A stretch of DNA of 64,000 nt from Stercorarius parasiticus (Eukaryota; Chordata; Aves; Charadriiformes; Stercorariidae). Position 1 is the stretch's first letter. Every line of letters begins with the position of its first letter. Made by a program: the position numbers and the translations under genes. Below, one piece after another: positions 1 through 13,734 of the stretch. Below the pieces are notes generated by a model, which ran no database searches, was not told where the DNA came from, and saw nothing but the letters and a program-made list of their open reading frames with translations. Location of the stretch: NCBI GenBank assembly GCA_013396915.1, contig VWZL01004361.1, positions 164,749-228,748 of the forward strand, given 5' to 3'.

Positions 1-3000
1 AAGAGAATTCAAGTAGTGCCTCCTAACTTACAATTTAGTAGAATTTGTGTGTAGAAAATAACTTACAATACACGGGAGCATTCATGTGTATTTGCAATTG
101 GAATGTGCGGTGGTGCATATCAACAGCCTCTAAGGAGCAGAAAATTTGAATTTAGCCTGATGGTTCTGAGAGTATTAAATGGCATTAGCTGGAGGGGAGT
201 CGAAAACAAAAGTATCAGCCCCTAAGAGAGAAAAGAGCAAGGGTGGGACGCGAATCATGCAGAGCTCTGCTCATTTTCAGAGGTGGAGAACGTAAAGGAC
301 ATTTTCACACCTTAAATAGGAGATTCTTTGATGTGCCTTAAAGGAGCAAAATGGCTGAAGGTTTTCCATTTGGTCTACAGAGAACAATCCACAAAAACAT
401 TTCCCTCCTTTCTCTTCCTTCTGACTTTGCCCTATGAACCTGGCTTGTTTGGTGGGCAAATTATTGATAGTTTATATTTTATGCAGTCAAAACTCTTAAA
501 GATTCCAGTGGAAACATTTTCTCCTTTGAAAATTTGAGATTGAGGCTACTTATTGAACAGGACAAAAAACCCCAAAGAGTAATGAGTATATGAATTTTTA
601 AGTCTTCAAACTCCCTTTGTGAAGTACACGTAAGCGTAACTCGTACTGATGTATCTGTAAGAGGGTAAGGAGAGACAGTCTGTTTTTATGGCAGCTTTGG
701 GCGCTGAACATGTGTAAGTGAATATAAGTTTTATTTAAATTCAAATGTTGTTATTTTAAAATAAGTGTGGTTTTTTTAAATTAGATTCGAAATAGTTCAT
801 CCACACTAAGGACTGAATTTACTGTAGTGTAGATGTTTGAATACAAATATTCTAGCAATGTCTGTTTTCTAATGAAGCTTTAAAAGCATTCAAACCACCA
901 GAGAACGGCAGTTAACTGGAGCCAGAATTTGTTTAAACCACGTTTTGACAGAAACAATTGTTCAGGGAGAATATTTTTCTCTGTTTTATTTTGTTCTGCT
1001 CTTCAGCTCCACAGGTAGCTTTTTTGGTTTGCTTGAAAGACAAAGAGAGTTGAAGCGAAAAAGTATTCTGATAAACTTTATTTTGTGTGCGTAGAAATTC
1101 ATGGTAGTTAATTTCACGAATAATGAGGCAATAAACTTATTTATGGATTTTGAATTCTGTTCTGCATAAAAATTCCACAAAAAAAGTTATAAGCCATAAG
1201 TATAAAATAATCTAATAAAGCAGTCATTTACATTATTTTTAGCTATTAAAATATATGGGCACATTCCACCCATATCTAGCAGAGTAAAAAGTAAAACTGA
1301 AGACCCGAGACTTTCTGCATATATATTTGTTTAGATAACCATAGCTAGATGAATCTTTTTGAGATAAGAAAATGTTTAATGTAAAAGCTAATTTGATATA
1401 AATCAATGCATTTTAATGGTTAACGGAATCAACTTTATGGAAATGACTGAAAAGCACAAATGTAAAAGATTAAAATTGATTATTTAAATAATGACTGAAA
1501 CCTGCGATTTGCATCATTGTGATGAAAATCAATTCATCCTGAATGAAGCTGGGAATAAAGCTCTTCCCTCCTGACAGGAACAGCAGCATTGTTCAGCAAT
1601 ATCCTGCGCATTTGTCAAGTTGTAGCTCGTTCAGGTCCCGAGAACAGGAGCACAAAGCTGGCCTCCCAGTTGCTTTTAATGAATACTAGTGGGTTTTTCC
1701 TATGTCCAAGAATTTGATCTGTAGGGTGATCCAGAGGTCAAGAACAAACGGCTCACTATCGCTCACCTCTGCGAAGCCAAGGCTTTCATTTGCTTTTTTT
1801 AGTAACTCTAGAGGAAGTGCCTTAACTCTTTTGCAGAAGCAAAATTTTAATTGGCATAGATAATGCAGCCGTAAGAAAGTATAGACAGGTTCAGTCATCT
1901 CCTTTAAAAATGATGGTTTTGTGCAATTTTTTTCTTTCCTTTTTAGCCCAGTGTAAATTTGGGGGGTTTCATCGAATGGTTTTGCATCGGTTTGAAATAA
2001 TTTCTGTAACTCTGTTTCTTCCCCTGCTTCATTTGCAATCATATTTTAATACAAGTAGCTCTAAGTTAGTACCTCTCCCTTGTTTTCAGACTTTGTGTTT
2101 ATCCTGTCAGAAAAGCATCAGATGTTGGGTTTTTTTCTTTTCAATTATAAGTTTTGTAATGCATCACGGATTTTGCTGACAGTCTTCAAGTTCTTGAAAT
2201 AGCAAGCAAATTAACAGCAGATATTGAGCGTGAGGACTGGAAAACCAATTGGCAACTCACATGATAGGATTCAGATACACTGATGGCTTAGAATGGATCT
2301 CATTTCTTTTATTTTCATACTCTTAGCTGGCAATTAGCTTGCGCCTAAAAAAAGTGAGGGATCGAAACCAGACTACTCAGCAATAAAGTTCTTCATTGCT
2401 GTTTAGCAGTGAGGAAACCAGGGGCAGACTGGATGAGACTGTTGGTGTTGTACCAGCTTTTCAGGAATTCCGGCGTTTATGCAGTAGAAGTCAGCAACTG
2501 AGAAAAGTATTGGCAAAGACTGAAGTCCTCTGTCTGTGTGTTAAACAAACACACCACCGCTGTAGCATGGCTGTGTGTAAAGGTGCAGGCTTCCGTTTCA
2601 TTTTTCTTGGCATTTATCCTTCGAGTCTCTCATTTTAGGATTGAAGAATGTATCCCCCACCCCGCTCTAGAACTGCAGCGGTTTGTTTACATTTTTTGCC
2701 TTGTTGGGAATGTCGCTGATTTTTCTTCACTCTCTTTGATATCAGATTCACTTCTAAGTAAAAAATTTGCCCTGTTTGCTTTTAAAGGCTTGCTTTCTTT
2801 TCTTTCTTTTTTTTTTTTTTTAAATAAATAGTGGAATGTGTGTGGTTTTCAGTACATTGTCTCATAAGTCATTTTTAATACTACGATGCAAACCTGTCCT
2901 GGCTAATTCTTTGGTAAGCTCTGCATCTCGGCACTGGGACACATCGTGAAGTCTTAACCTTTCCTTTGGGCTTGACTTCAGCAGGAATAAGAACTTTAGA

Positions 3001-4506
3001 GTACTCATTACTAGTGTAACACACCAACAGCGTCTTATTTGTGGGTGGAAGTGTAGCCAGTTGAAGCAGACATAAAATAGTGGCTCTCCTAACTCTTTTG
3101 AATCTCTCCTTGGGGCGGAAACAGGGATTTGAACTCCTTCAGATCAGAGCCACACGGATGATTGTGGGGAATCTGTGTCTCCAATTCCTGCTCCGTTTTC
3201 CTGGAGTTCAGTAGGTGCCCTGCAAAAAAAGCAAAGAGCCAGAATGAGCATGAGCTGTGCTGTTGAGGCGCTCATTATTTGTGGTGGTCTCTCGTTCGTA
3301 GGTGGAAGTGTCGCTTACTTAACAAGGATATACAAGTCGGGCAAACATAAACGCACAAGTTGTCCTTGTCTTTGTAGTTTTGTTTTTGTTTTGTTACGGA
3401 TTTTTGGTTTTGCTTTTCACTTGCCAGCCGTCAGGAACAAGAAGTTTGCTTTCCTTTTGCCGGTCACTGGAATTACACCGTGCTCAATGCGGCATTTGTG
3501 TGGACTGAGCAGGCTGGAAGCATTTGCACCCAGTGAGGAGTTAGGAAGAGTAGGGATTAATGAGAATACTACAAAACTCCTGAAATTTTTCAACTCGGCC
3601 GCTACAGACTTCATCTTGGGAAGGGGGCTGAAAACTCTCAGAGAATGGGAGCTGGGGAAAGGGGAGGGAAGGGGAGAGTAAACCCAAACGTGGAGATACT
3701 CTGTTCCTTACAGGATTGCACTCAGTGTTGTGTGTTGATGCTTGCTTGAATAAAGTCTTCTGTGTGGCTTCTGCACTTCAGGCCACCTACTTTTCCATTT
3801 GCTTCTACCTGTATGTGCGCCATACCTCTTTGTGGTGGCCTGGTGCAGTAGGGCAGACAGACAACACTGAAAATTCCCTGCTTTTCAGGTTAACTGAAAA
3901 ATTATTTCAGTCGAGGACAGCCACCTTCACAGTAGGAGAGTGGAAAAGTCAGAGAGGGGCTTGAGCTTTGACGAGAAGACATGAGGACGGATTTTGCATT
4001 GGATGGTGCTCTTCAGGCCCCATTCCTTTCTTTCCTTCATTGCCCCTGTGTGGTATACCCCGAGCAGGAAGAAGCAGGGAGCAGCTGGATGCTTGGAGTG
4101 CCAGGCAAAGAGGCATGCCAGGCCTGCTGGAGGACGTGTGGGCGAGTGCCAGCCAGGGCCTGGCTGCAGGAGCTCAGAGCAGGAGGAGGTTCAGGGTCCT
4201 CTGGAGGAGCTGGTGAGCCAGAGGAACCAGGACTCCAGCAAGGAACTAAGTGGGAGACCAAGAATTTGCTGTAGGGGTAGGAGGACTACGTGAGGGTGAG
4301 GCCCACCAGCCCAATGTGCATGAATGTCTGTGTGCTTCCAGCAGGATATTTAGATCCAAACAGCACAGATTTAAAATCTCTGGATACATGAATCATTTGT
4401 AAGTCAGGAGTTGTGACCCTGAGTGAGAAGAGACTGCATGGGGTGATACCTGCACGATGCGAGTGCCGATCCATGCTGCAAAAATGTAGCCCAAGCCCTC
4501 CCCTTA

Positions 4507-4527
4507 ATTATATATATATATATATAA
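4507..4527. repeat. (TA)n microsatellite
   Basis: About ten uninterrupted TA units, read directly from the sequence, in otherwise featureless AT-rich DNA. Confidence 0.9.
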
Positions 4528-7500
4528 ATTATCACTTAAATACAGATACACATATTAATAGCATTGATGAGTTAAGTTGGAAAAATGAGGATACTTTCAA
4601 GTGTCTTTACGAGATGTGGTGAAATGAATGAGATTGGGGGGGTGACAAGGGAGAAGGTAGTTCGTGTCCTGTGTACTGTCAGGAATGTGAAACGTACCTA
4701 CAGGTGGCTCGCTTTATCGATTCAGGACAAACAGGAAAAAATTTGGAAGCATTTACATGGCTTCAGGTGGATGATAAAGCTCACATTATGTGATGGTGAT
4801 AAAAGGCAATAGAAATGGAAAAGAAATTCTGTTTGAAAAACTGTACTTGGTTTACAAAAGTAAGTCAAGTTGCAAGTGACTCGATTTTGTTAGCTCCCAG
4901 TGAAGAATCAGATTTCTTATGACTGTCTTCAAGATGATTTGGGTCACATTTATCTAATACTTATTGATCAGAATGCTAACTTTACCCTGACATGTGTATA
5001 AAACGCTTAAAGTAATTCACAGAGGCTATGAAATAAAGCAAAAATTGCACAAGCACTTCAAATAAGAGAACACTGATCATGAATGTGAGCATAGACATAA
5101 AGGTCAAGAGTGACAGCTACATTCATCAGATTTTCATGAGAATCCGTTCAGTAGAATGGATCTGGCACCTTATTTCAGAACCGGCCAACACTCATGGATT
5201 CAGTTGGAAATCAATGAGACTGCTGGGTATTTATAACCACCTCTAAAATGCTTAGGTGCTAGTCTGTATTATGGTTTGTGTGCATCTCTAAAGTATGAGA
5301 GTTGCTGACATTTCTGACTGTACTAGTTACATACCAAAATCTTAATATGGCTGAGAGCTGTGCTTGTATACATGCGCACAGAGAGAAGGCTTAAGCAGTG
5401 GTTTACAAGCAGGAAGATGTCAGCAGCTTATCATTGTGCCGTGGCTGAGTTGTGTGCGCCCTGAAGTAGGGGAAAGCCTCACAAGTGGTGATTCCCTGCT
5501 GCCTCCTCGGTTAGTTGATTTGGGTTATCCAAAAGTGCTGGCTCCAGCAGAGCCCAGTTCATGTGACATAGACCCAACGGGTGAGCCGTACCTGCTCATT
5601 AACTGTGTGTGTGCATGAAGACCTATAATTTGGCTAATCTTGCTATAACATAGCCGTCCTGTAATGCACAGTCAATGGCACTAATATAAAAATCATATCC
5701 TCAGTTCGTTGTCTGCCTGTTCTCTGGATAGTATGGAATGAAAATAGTCACAAGGATAAGCTACAAATAAGGACATCGTTTTATGATCTGTGTATACAGT
5801 GTGCCTGGGGAAAAAATAATGGGAGTTGCCACCTAGTAACTCCGTTCTGTATTCCTCTTCTTTGGCGTTTTGTATAAAGCCTTCTCTGTGAACAACTCAG
5901 TATCCTTTCATATATGTGCTTAGCCTGGGTGCCTTACATGCTGACGCGCATGGTCATGCTTGGAAACCCGGTGCCCTGTGGCTGCTTTGACAAAGGAAAT
6001 AATTCTTCCTAGAAAATGACCAGATGATGATTTGAAATCATCTGATGTGTGTCATCATATTTCTTTTGCAAGTAATATTGGTGAGTACTTGAGTATTGCA
6101 TTTGCAGATCTGCCAACGTGTCTGTCCTCTGCTTTTCTGTTTTGATGCTTCAGCAGCATTTGTTGGATGGGTAGGACTGACAAGAAAGTTGTCTGGTCTG
6201 GTTCCTCAGAAAATCCGTTTATTTCCGTCCGCATGTGAATCAGTGTGTCTTACTGGCAAAAGCTGCTGTTTGCAGCTGCAAACTGTATTGCCCTCTTGAG
6301 TAAGGTTAGTGAGTTTGTACCCTGAGAATGTGCTTATGGATTGTGTATCGCCTCAAACTTTATATAAGAAAGCTTTATGTAAGGAGGAAGGCTGAATCTT
6401 TAAATCTCCTTTTCCTGGCACAGATTTCAATGCATCTTGTTTCCAAAACTGGGAATGTAATAAAAAGAAATGGCAAGAAAGGTGTTCTCTTTAACACCTC
6501 TCTTGGTGTTCCATCTGGGCTGCTTGGGACACTTCCATGTCCTGCATCACAGGAAAATGGAAGAGAAAGGCAAACTGAGCACTAATTCAAAAGCTGTAGT
6601 TGCAAATTGTTCCTGTTTTTAATATGGGATGTCCCAATACACTGTAATCCCTAGCATTGGGGGTACCCGAATTTGTTTCTTCAGTTCTTGGTAAGTTTGT
6701 CTCCCTCTTCTGTTTGTGAATATAACTCAGGTTTTATATTCGTTGAGAAACCTGGGAAATACAGTCTTTCCTGAGAATGTTTTCTGTTGCCTAACGTGAA
6801 CATTCTTTTAAATAAACTAGGTTTATAAGGTTCAAGAATAACATTGCTTGTGTTCTTGTGTGTGTAGCACTGGAAGAGGTTGAGCTTTTGCGAAAGCTTA
6901 GAAAATATGGAAATAAGTATAAATCACTCTGAATCGAGTTCAGTATATCATTTAATCGTTCTGTAGATAGGGAGGTATTCTGAAACACAAAGGATGAAAT
7001 ACGTTGTTCCTAGAGTAAGAAGGACTTTTATGCTTCATTCAGGATTTTGGACAGCAGATTCCACGTGTTTAATGAAGCGCTGGCTGCCAGGGCTACCTGC
7101 GCTGCTTCTCAAGCAGTCACAGACGCAGCGGTTTGTATTGCCGTTCTCTTCACTGCATTTCGTTATAGCCAATCAAATGGAATACTTTCAAAAGCAGAGA
7201 AATAGTTTTCCTCAGAGGCATGAGGAGTTCCATCATTTCCTGTACGGCGTATGTGTAGACACATAGTTCGTGTGTAACTTCTAATTGTTGTTGAACAGCA
7301 GCAAAACTCCGGGTAACGAAAAAAATGTATGTTATCCTGCGTTTCATTTCAAAGGGATTTATTTGTAGGACTTTTCTCTGGCCAAGTAGCTTTTCCTCAC
7401 GCGGTGGAATCCTGCTCAGGGCCAGCAAAATCCGCTGGCCAGGATGGCACAGCGGGAGCAGCAGACCTCCTCCCAGGGTCAGGTGGGGTATGTGGGATTT

Positions 7501-8827
7501 CTGCTGCGTCTCAGCATCTGCTGTCATATCGCGGTGGCAGCAGTGTTTTGAGTGACAGTCGTTTGTTATATGTCAATATTGCATTTGCTGATCCCATGCA
7601 TGTATAACTGAAAAGAGTAATTCCTGCAACTTTTATAATCACCCAATCTCAACAGAAATTTAAGTGATGCTTAAAGTGTGAGGTGAAAGTGTGCTTTGTT
7701 TCAGAGACAGATTTTGTTGTTGTTTCATGAATTTTGGAGTTAAAGTACAGATAAAATATTCAGAGATGCAGAGGCTGATCTCTGGTCCATCTGGAAGTGA
7801 GCTGTTTTAGCACAGAACAGCGAGACCTCGCCATAAGGATGTGCCTTTTGCTGATAATTACTAGCAGTCAAACTACCTAGAGTGTACACCTTTTCTTATT
7901 TATATTCCAGTCCTGTAACCTTCCCTATTCTCCTGTGCCTTTGTTCTATTAATCTACAAAACAGGGCTCGACTTGTGATTAGTCCTTAGAGGTTGTTTCT
8001 ATTAATCAGGCTGCAAAACAGGTCTACTTGGATGTTCTGTTGCAAGTGCTTAATGTGCTTTCCTCATCAGTCCGTGGCACAGAGCTTCTAGGGTTGTCTT
8101 AAATGGCAATGAAATCAGTGATGTGTCTGCTGCACTTTCTTTGTGTTTATGTCTTGATTGTGTTGCTGTAGGATGGGGGAAATAGAAAAAGGGAAATAAT
8201 TGCAGTCCTGTAGAAAATTGCTTAAGTTAGTGACATTTGTGGCTCCACGTTGATAGAGAGCCTGGCCGCAGCTGCAGGACAGAGCCTGGCACAGCGGAAC
8301 GGCTTGGTAGGTGCGTTTTGAATGAGGAGAACCTGCCCCATCTTTAAATGTGAGGATTAAAATCCAAGCTTTGATTACAGGTAAGGGGCTAAGTTTTGAA
8401 TTCTTTCATAGAGTTCTAAAGATGAATCTATCCCCATAACATTCAGGGAGTCATTTGAGACAGTGTGTATTTTTCTGCAGTAGGTAGAAAGCCAGACAGA
8501 TTTCTCCTGATATATATAAAACAAAAAAACCATATATCTAAGAATTACTGGAATATAAACAAAAAAACCCAAACTGAACTGTTCTGTAACACTTCTGTTA
8601 TTAGAACTTATTGTAAAATTTGAACAATAAACAGCATATGTAGTGAGAAACTAATCTAGTTTCATTATAGAAGATATTACTAACTATAAAAGCGTAATGA
8701 TTTATGCTTCTAATTAAATACAGTATTTCCTCCCTCTAGGAGGAAAGTATCTATTTTTGAAAAGTATCAGAAGAAACAAACCAGACCCCTAGCTATTTTT
8801 CCAATACTGTTCCTTTGGTGGTGGGTT

Positions 8828-8851
8828 TTTTGTTTTTTTTTTTTTTTTTTT
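8828..8851. repeat. Poly-T tract
   Basis: More than 20 bases of almost pure T, preceded by a GGTGGTGGG-type G/T stretch. This could be a simple repeat or the antisense tail of an unrecognised retroposed sequence. Nothing adjacent supports the second reading. Confidence 0.8.
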
Positions 8852-10103
8852 AAATTTCTGTTATGTTGATTACATATTGCTTTGCCAGCTCAATAAAGTC
8901 TGTCAGTGAACTATAAAGAACTTAGTCTGCTGTCTGGAAAAAGCCCTGGCCCTGAGGCAGCAGGGTTTGTCTCAGCTGCTGTGCTTGCCTCTCGCTCTGT
9001 TCATGCCCCTTTTTTCTGTATTCCCACGGCACATGCCTCGATTTCTCTAATGCACAAGCTTAAATTACCAGCCTTAGCAAAACTGGTCCAGTCTTGGCTT
9101 CCAGTGAAGTCCACACCGGAATTCTTGTTGGCTACACTGAGAGCTGGTCCCTCGCTGCTTTGTGCCATCATTTAACCGCTAATTTGAAAGGCTTTGTGCA
9201 GCCTCACCCCCAGCTACAAACCCCATCATTAGGCTGTGGTTTGTCCAGTTTGACCTTTCATGGCCTAAAGAGCGGAGTTAAATGCCAGCGTGACACCTCC
9301 CTCCCTCCCTTGGCTGACGCAGTGCAGATGGAATGCCTTCGCTTGTGCCTTATCGCTGACGTGATCCTGACACCAATAGCCGAGCGAGCGGCTTACGCGC
9401 AGCCAGGTAACCTATTTCACAGCAATTAAGGAGGAGGAGTTCCCAAAGGTATCGTGCTTCGCAAGTTCCTCGTGCCCGCTCTTTATTGTGGTGGTTGAGG
9501 AGGAGCTGGGATTGTGGGTTACCACCTTCTCCCAGCGGCAAACCTTGAGGTGTTACAGAGCGCTAACCGTTTGGAAGTGCCATAGAGTAAAGCTGTTTTT
9601 CAGAGGTTTGCAGACTAGTAACAACAGTTTCTTAAACAAATTAGTAATAGTTTGTACTGTCCGAGGTGATCTTCTTTCCAAGTCTTGCCATCTTTGTATA
9701 ATGCTATTTCAAAGCCACCACTGTGAAATTTTACATACATTGTTCTTACTAGGAATTCAGAAGAAATTGGCTTCCTAATGTGGTTCTCTCTAGGCCCCTT
9801 TTGGTAATTTCATTTTCACCCAGCTATTTCTACTAGTTGCATTTTTTTCTTCTTTCTTCTTTTTTCCTCCCTCCTTATCATTTCCCCAATTATCAGAGAA
9901 ATCACTCTTCCTGCATTGATTCATTTCGACCAGAGTCTGGAAGGCACAGAGAATCAAATTAACTAATATTTTACTTTTGCATGTGATTAATGCTAATGCT
10001 TAGAAAGAAGAAAATACTTTGCTGTGATTTAATTTTCATTCTCCGGTTGATTCCCAGTGATTTAATTTTGCAGAGGTTTGTCTCTCTGCTTATTGTCTTT
10101 CAT

Positions 10104-11290
10104 GGAATCATTGAAGTTAGAGATGGAAAAGACCTAGTAAGTCATCCTGCCATCGCAGGATTGTCTCCTACGCTGTATTTTTGAATGTTTTGCCTAGTTT
10201 TAATGAACAAAGAAAAGGAGGTTTGGTTAATTCTTTTTGAGATTGTTCTTTTGTGTGGTAGGTGTTATTAATGGGAACTACTGTTCCGCTTATATTCTTC
10301 CTCTGTTCATTTAATTTTTAAAAAAATCCAAATTGTACCATATTTGAAGAGATGAACCTAAAGGTTTCTTGTACCTTTGGCAGTGTTTATATTCTTGTAC
10401 CTTTCAGGCCCTGTGTCAATTACAATATATACTCAGTCTTTGAAATCCTTTCAGATTTTTCTCTTTTGCTCTTTCTCATTCCGGTGACCTTTTTTTATGT
10501 TCCTGGGTATTGGATTTTGGTTGGTTGGTTGGTTGTCTGGTGGGGTGGTTTGGGTTTTTTGTTTTGCCTTATTTTCTAAGTTTCACAAGAGGCTCAGAAC
10601 CAAACCCCAGTAATTCTGCATGGATGTCACTAACGTAGTGCATGTTGAGTGGAGATATTTGGCTAGTTGAAATACTGATGTAGTATGGTGACCATATGTT
10701 TCATTGCTTCTGCGGAAAGTCCAGACTTGCGTCACACTGTCTTTTTGATGTCTTGTCATACATCCGTGTGTGTAGCCCAGATCGTTTTATTCTTTTTGCC
10801 ATTCATGCTGCAAGCTCATACATAATTTGCTGTCAGCTGCTGCCCCTAGGTCTTTTGTTTTGGCTTAACGGCTTTCGGGTTTCTTCCTCTCACTGATTAT
10901 TTACGTTTTTTAATTCTTCCCAGATGTGTTAGCCCGCATTTTTTCAGAAGGAATCCCGTTTTCTTCTCTCAGTGTTTCTAACCCCCTTTTGCATAATTTC
11001 TTTCCCCACTGTCATGTTTATAACACCTCTCACTATATTGAAATCTGTGAATTTAATTAATGTACTGTTTACCTGTTCTTCCAGATCATTAATAAAGATG
11101 TTAAATAAAACTGATGCTAATACCAATCCCTGTGGCAATCCACTAGCACCTCCCTTGTGCTGCTGCAATCTATTTGTTTATAGCCCTTTAGCCACTGTTC
11201 ATCTGCGTGCTAGTCCTCACAGGCAAGCCAATTTTAGATTTTTGAAAAGGGACTGTATCACATTTTGCCGAAGTCTGGGATGATACAGTC
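10104..11290 (-). mobile_element. Degraded CR1-type LINE, reverse transcriptase and 3' end
   Basis: Minus-strand translation of about 10950-11160 gives a recognisable reverse transcriptase segment. It has a GLPQG motif followed by [12 protein letters not shown] and LIKFTDF, matching the CR1-clade pattern [27 protein letters not shown], with the expected ADD changed to TDF. Further upstream on the same strand (about 11260-11285) there is a trace of the DFSKAFD motif (read DFGKM). At the other end, 10104-10170 resembles the antisense of a CR1 3' terminus (ATGGAATCATTGAAGTTAGAGATGGAAAAGACC-like). The two pieces have the right order and roughly the right spacing for one long 5'-truncated copy, but I could not align the 750 bases between them. 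Stops and the corrupted catalytic motif show it is dead. Two separate insertions remain possible. Confidence 0.75.
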
Positions 11291-11440
11291 TCCTACATTA
11301 TTTTAATCTACTGACTTGACTGAATTTAATATATTTACGAAAATTAAATGTGATGAAATAGAGGTATGGTTTTGGAGCACTTTGAAATCTTAGCAGCGGA
11401 GTAGCTGTAATTCTCTTTCCTTAGAGCAATTACACCTCCT

Positions 11441-11473
11441 CCACCCCCACNNNNNNNNNNCACCCCCCACCCC
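11441..11473. other. Assembly gap (10 N) inside C-rich low-complexity DNA
   Basis: Ten N characters occupy 11451-11460, flanked on both sides by CACCCCC-type sequence. The gap length is probably a placeholder. The flanks suggest a C-rich tandem tract that failed to assemble. Confidence 0.95.
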
Positions 11474-11711
11474 AATTACACTGTAATTTTATTCTGTGCT
11501 GAATTTAGACTTACTAGGAGGTAATTCTCAGTATCACTCCTTAATTCACGGTGTACGGATCAGCGCCATGTTTCTCACTGCTTCTCTGGGATCTGATTTG
11601 AAAAACAAAAGTACTCCAGATAGAATTGTTCTGTTAATATTTCAAGCTTTGAATTGCATATTGCTTGTTTGTCAGCAGTCATTGTGGGCAGAGCTTTGTT
11701 ATTTTGTAATT

Positions 11712-11745
11712 TATATATATACACACACATGTGTGTATATATATT
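11712..11745. repeat. TA/CA-TG/TA near-palindrome
   Basis: An alternating TA run passes into CA repeats, then mirrors into TG repeats and TA again. The arms pair for seven bases at the centre (ACACACA/TGTGTGT), then a 2-base bulge, then eight further A/T pairs. It is a compound microsatellite with cruciform-forming symmetry. Confidence 0.85.
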
Positions 11746-12661
11746 TCTATTTGAAATATCATTCACCTGTTTGCAAAAGCAACAGCAAACTCTTGCCTTA
11801 ATTTTAAGTGCACACTTTCATCCTTGTGAAATTTGTAAGATTTATGTGTTTGCTTAAGTTCAACATGGGTTTAAGTGCTTTCTTGCTGTGCAGCCTGGGG
11901 GTATGTATCATTTGCTTAGTAGCCCACTGAATTTATATTTCATTCAAATTCAAAGATACTTTAAATTGCAATAGGAAAAACCTTTTGCTTCACGACTTTT
12001 TCCATTTACATTGCATGCATCTATATGAACTTGAATAACAAGCTGTGTCATCAGCAGTTGAGTAAAAACAGTCTTGGGAAATTTTGGTTTCTTTTATTTA
12101 TGTTTGGCTTGATTTGGCTCCGTGCAAAAATCGATTTTTACATTATGAAGGGTAGTGTGGAGAGTTTATCTGTCACAGCTTGGTTGGAATGGCGTGCTGT
12201 TCAAATCACTGAATCGTCATAACCAGGAGAAGAAAAGGTATTAAAATACAGGTCACAGCCCTGATTTACGCCTGTGCTAATCCAGAGCTATAGTAACATA
12301 AAACCAGAGCACTTGTTATTACCTTTTGGTCAGTTGGGGCTGGGGAGCACTGCAGTGCGAACGCAGAAACAGCTTGTGGTGAGCGCGGGGCTCGCACCTT
12401 GCTGGCCGCTCTGATACGGGCTTTCTCCCTTCGCCCTGCGGCAGAGGGCAACTTCTCGAGTGACACGAAGCAGTGAGATGCTGTATTAAATGACTTTAAA
12501 CACAGTGATTTTTATGTCATCCTGCAAGCGTTTAAATCCCACTGAAACTGGGGAGCGGAAGGGAAGGGAGGCTGGGAGACAGCTTAATCTCGGTTCCACA
12601 ATCAGCAAAGCTGGGTCTGAGCTGCCGTATTGCCCATTAATACAGAATTCCTCCAAGTCAG

Positions 12662-12701
12662 CTGGGTTTCTGATTCGTTCCCTGGGTTTCTGATTCATTC
12701 C
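12662..12701. repeat. Two-copy 20-bp tandem duplication
   Basis: The unit CTGGGTTTCTGATTCGTTCC (12662-12681) is followed immediately by a copy differing at one base (CG becomes CA). That change is the typical decay of a methylated CpG, suggesting a fairly recent local duplication. Confidence 0.9.
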
Positions 12702-13734
12702 CCAGAACATAAATCGGGGAGTGTGTGCTGGCTGCAGGAGGGACACGGTTACTCCTTCAGTTGTGCTCCACATTTTGAACTGGCCAAGTTTATGCTGGGT
12801 AAGTTCTTTGGATCTTGTTGCTGCAGTGCTTTGGTCTGGAGTTTGGTGGAGTTTTGATCTAGTGCTAAGTACGCTAAAATGGGATTTACTGTCTTGTTGA
12901 GTGATTACTTCAGAACAGAATTAGTACTTCAGTAAGATCTGCTAATAATGAATAGTGAGAGATGCAGTGACAGGTTTGGTGTGTCTCTTTGTACTTCTGT
13001 AAATGTAAGGATGTCCCATTTGAATTAAAGTGCTTTCTGTACAAAGCAGGCAATGGAAAGTGGCATGATATATTTCCAAACAGTGTTACTTAGCTGGTGT
13101 ATGTTCTTAGTGTGTTGAACCCCCGAGGAGAAATCCACTAAGAAGTTACTGTACCCTCCCATCAGAAAGCCACGTGATTTGCGCTTATGCATGTATGTGA
13201 AAGGCAATTTCACATAGGTGACCGCTGTGAAATAACTTTAATTCAGACTTTATTTCTTTATTTCAGAAAGACTAGTAGGTAAGAGGGAGATACATAAATA
13301 CATTAGTCTCTTCAGGAGGTGAACTGTTGGGTCATGGGCTCTTGGCATAGAGGGGAGAGAGAGGGCTCTGGAAAGGTGTCCGTAGTTTGTGAGAGCTGGC
13401 TGCATCTGCCTGTCAGAAATGCCTTTGAAATTAATAGTTAGCACAGTTACTACGCTAGTAGAAGAATATGTATCTTCAAGATCTGGTCCTTCTGCTTCTT
13501 GAATGATACTGTGCTGGCATGTATCACAGTTTAATGATAGGACTATTTTTAATTATAGTATTTGATCTATATTAATTGCTGCAGACTGTAGTTATCGGTG
13601 GAACTGAATGTTTAAAATTTGTTTGCAGACCTGCAGACTGCTAGGCAGCTGCTGCCTATGGTGACTGGGCTTCCAGTTAGAGCCACGTGGATGCCAGAAG
13701 GATGGAGCATATGGGTGAGGGAACAGGGGAGGGG

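Larger units (their letters stand above)
1..10103. other. Non-coding stretch, probably MPPED2 intron
   Basis: No exon is recognisable here on either strand. The open frames are all short (the longest is 168 codons at 3175-3681), resemble no family I know, and lack a repeated or motif-like pattern. The sequence is AT-rich with scattered T runs (about 2804-2820 and 8828-8851), a TA repeat near 4.5 kb and no CpG island. It is assigned to intron only because the first MPPED2 exon seen downstream (39085) begins in the middle of a codon, so the rest of the gene must lie upstream. Confidence 0.5.
11291..13734. other. Non-coding stretch with assembly gap and short repeats
   Basis: No exon or gene is recognised. 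It holds a C-rich low-complexity segment with a 10-N gap, an AT/CA near-palindrome and a 20-bp tandem duplication, each listed separately. A slightly GC-richer patch with a few CpGs lies at about 12340-12440 but is too short and too weak to call an island. Confidence 0.55.

Noticed and set aside
3175..3681. 168-codon plus-strand open frame near the window start
   Set aside because: No recognisable domain, no splice context, low-complexity Gly/Glu end. It is within chance length for this much DNA.
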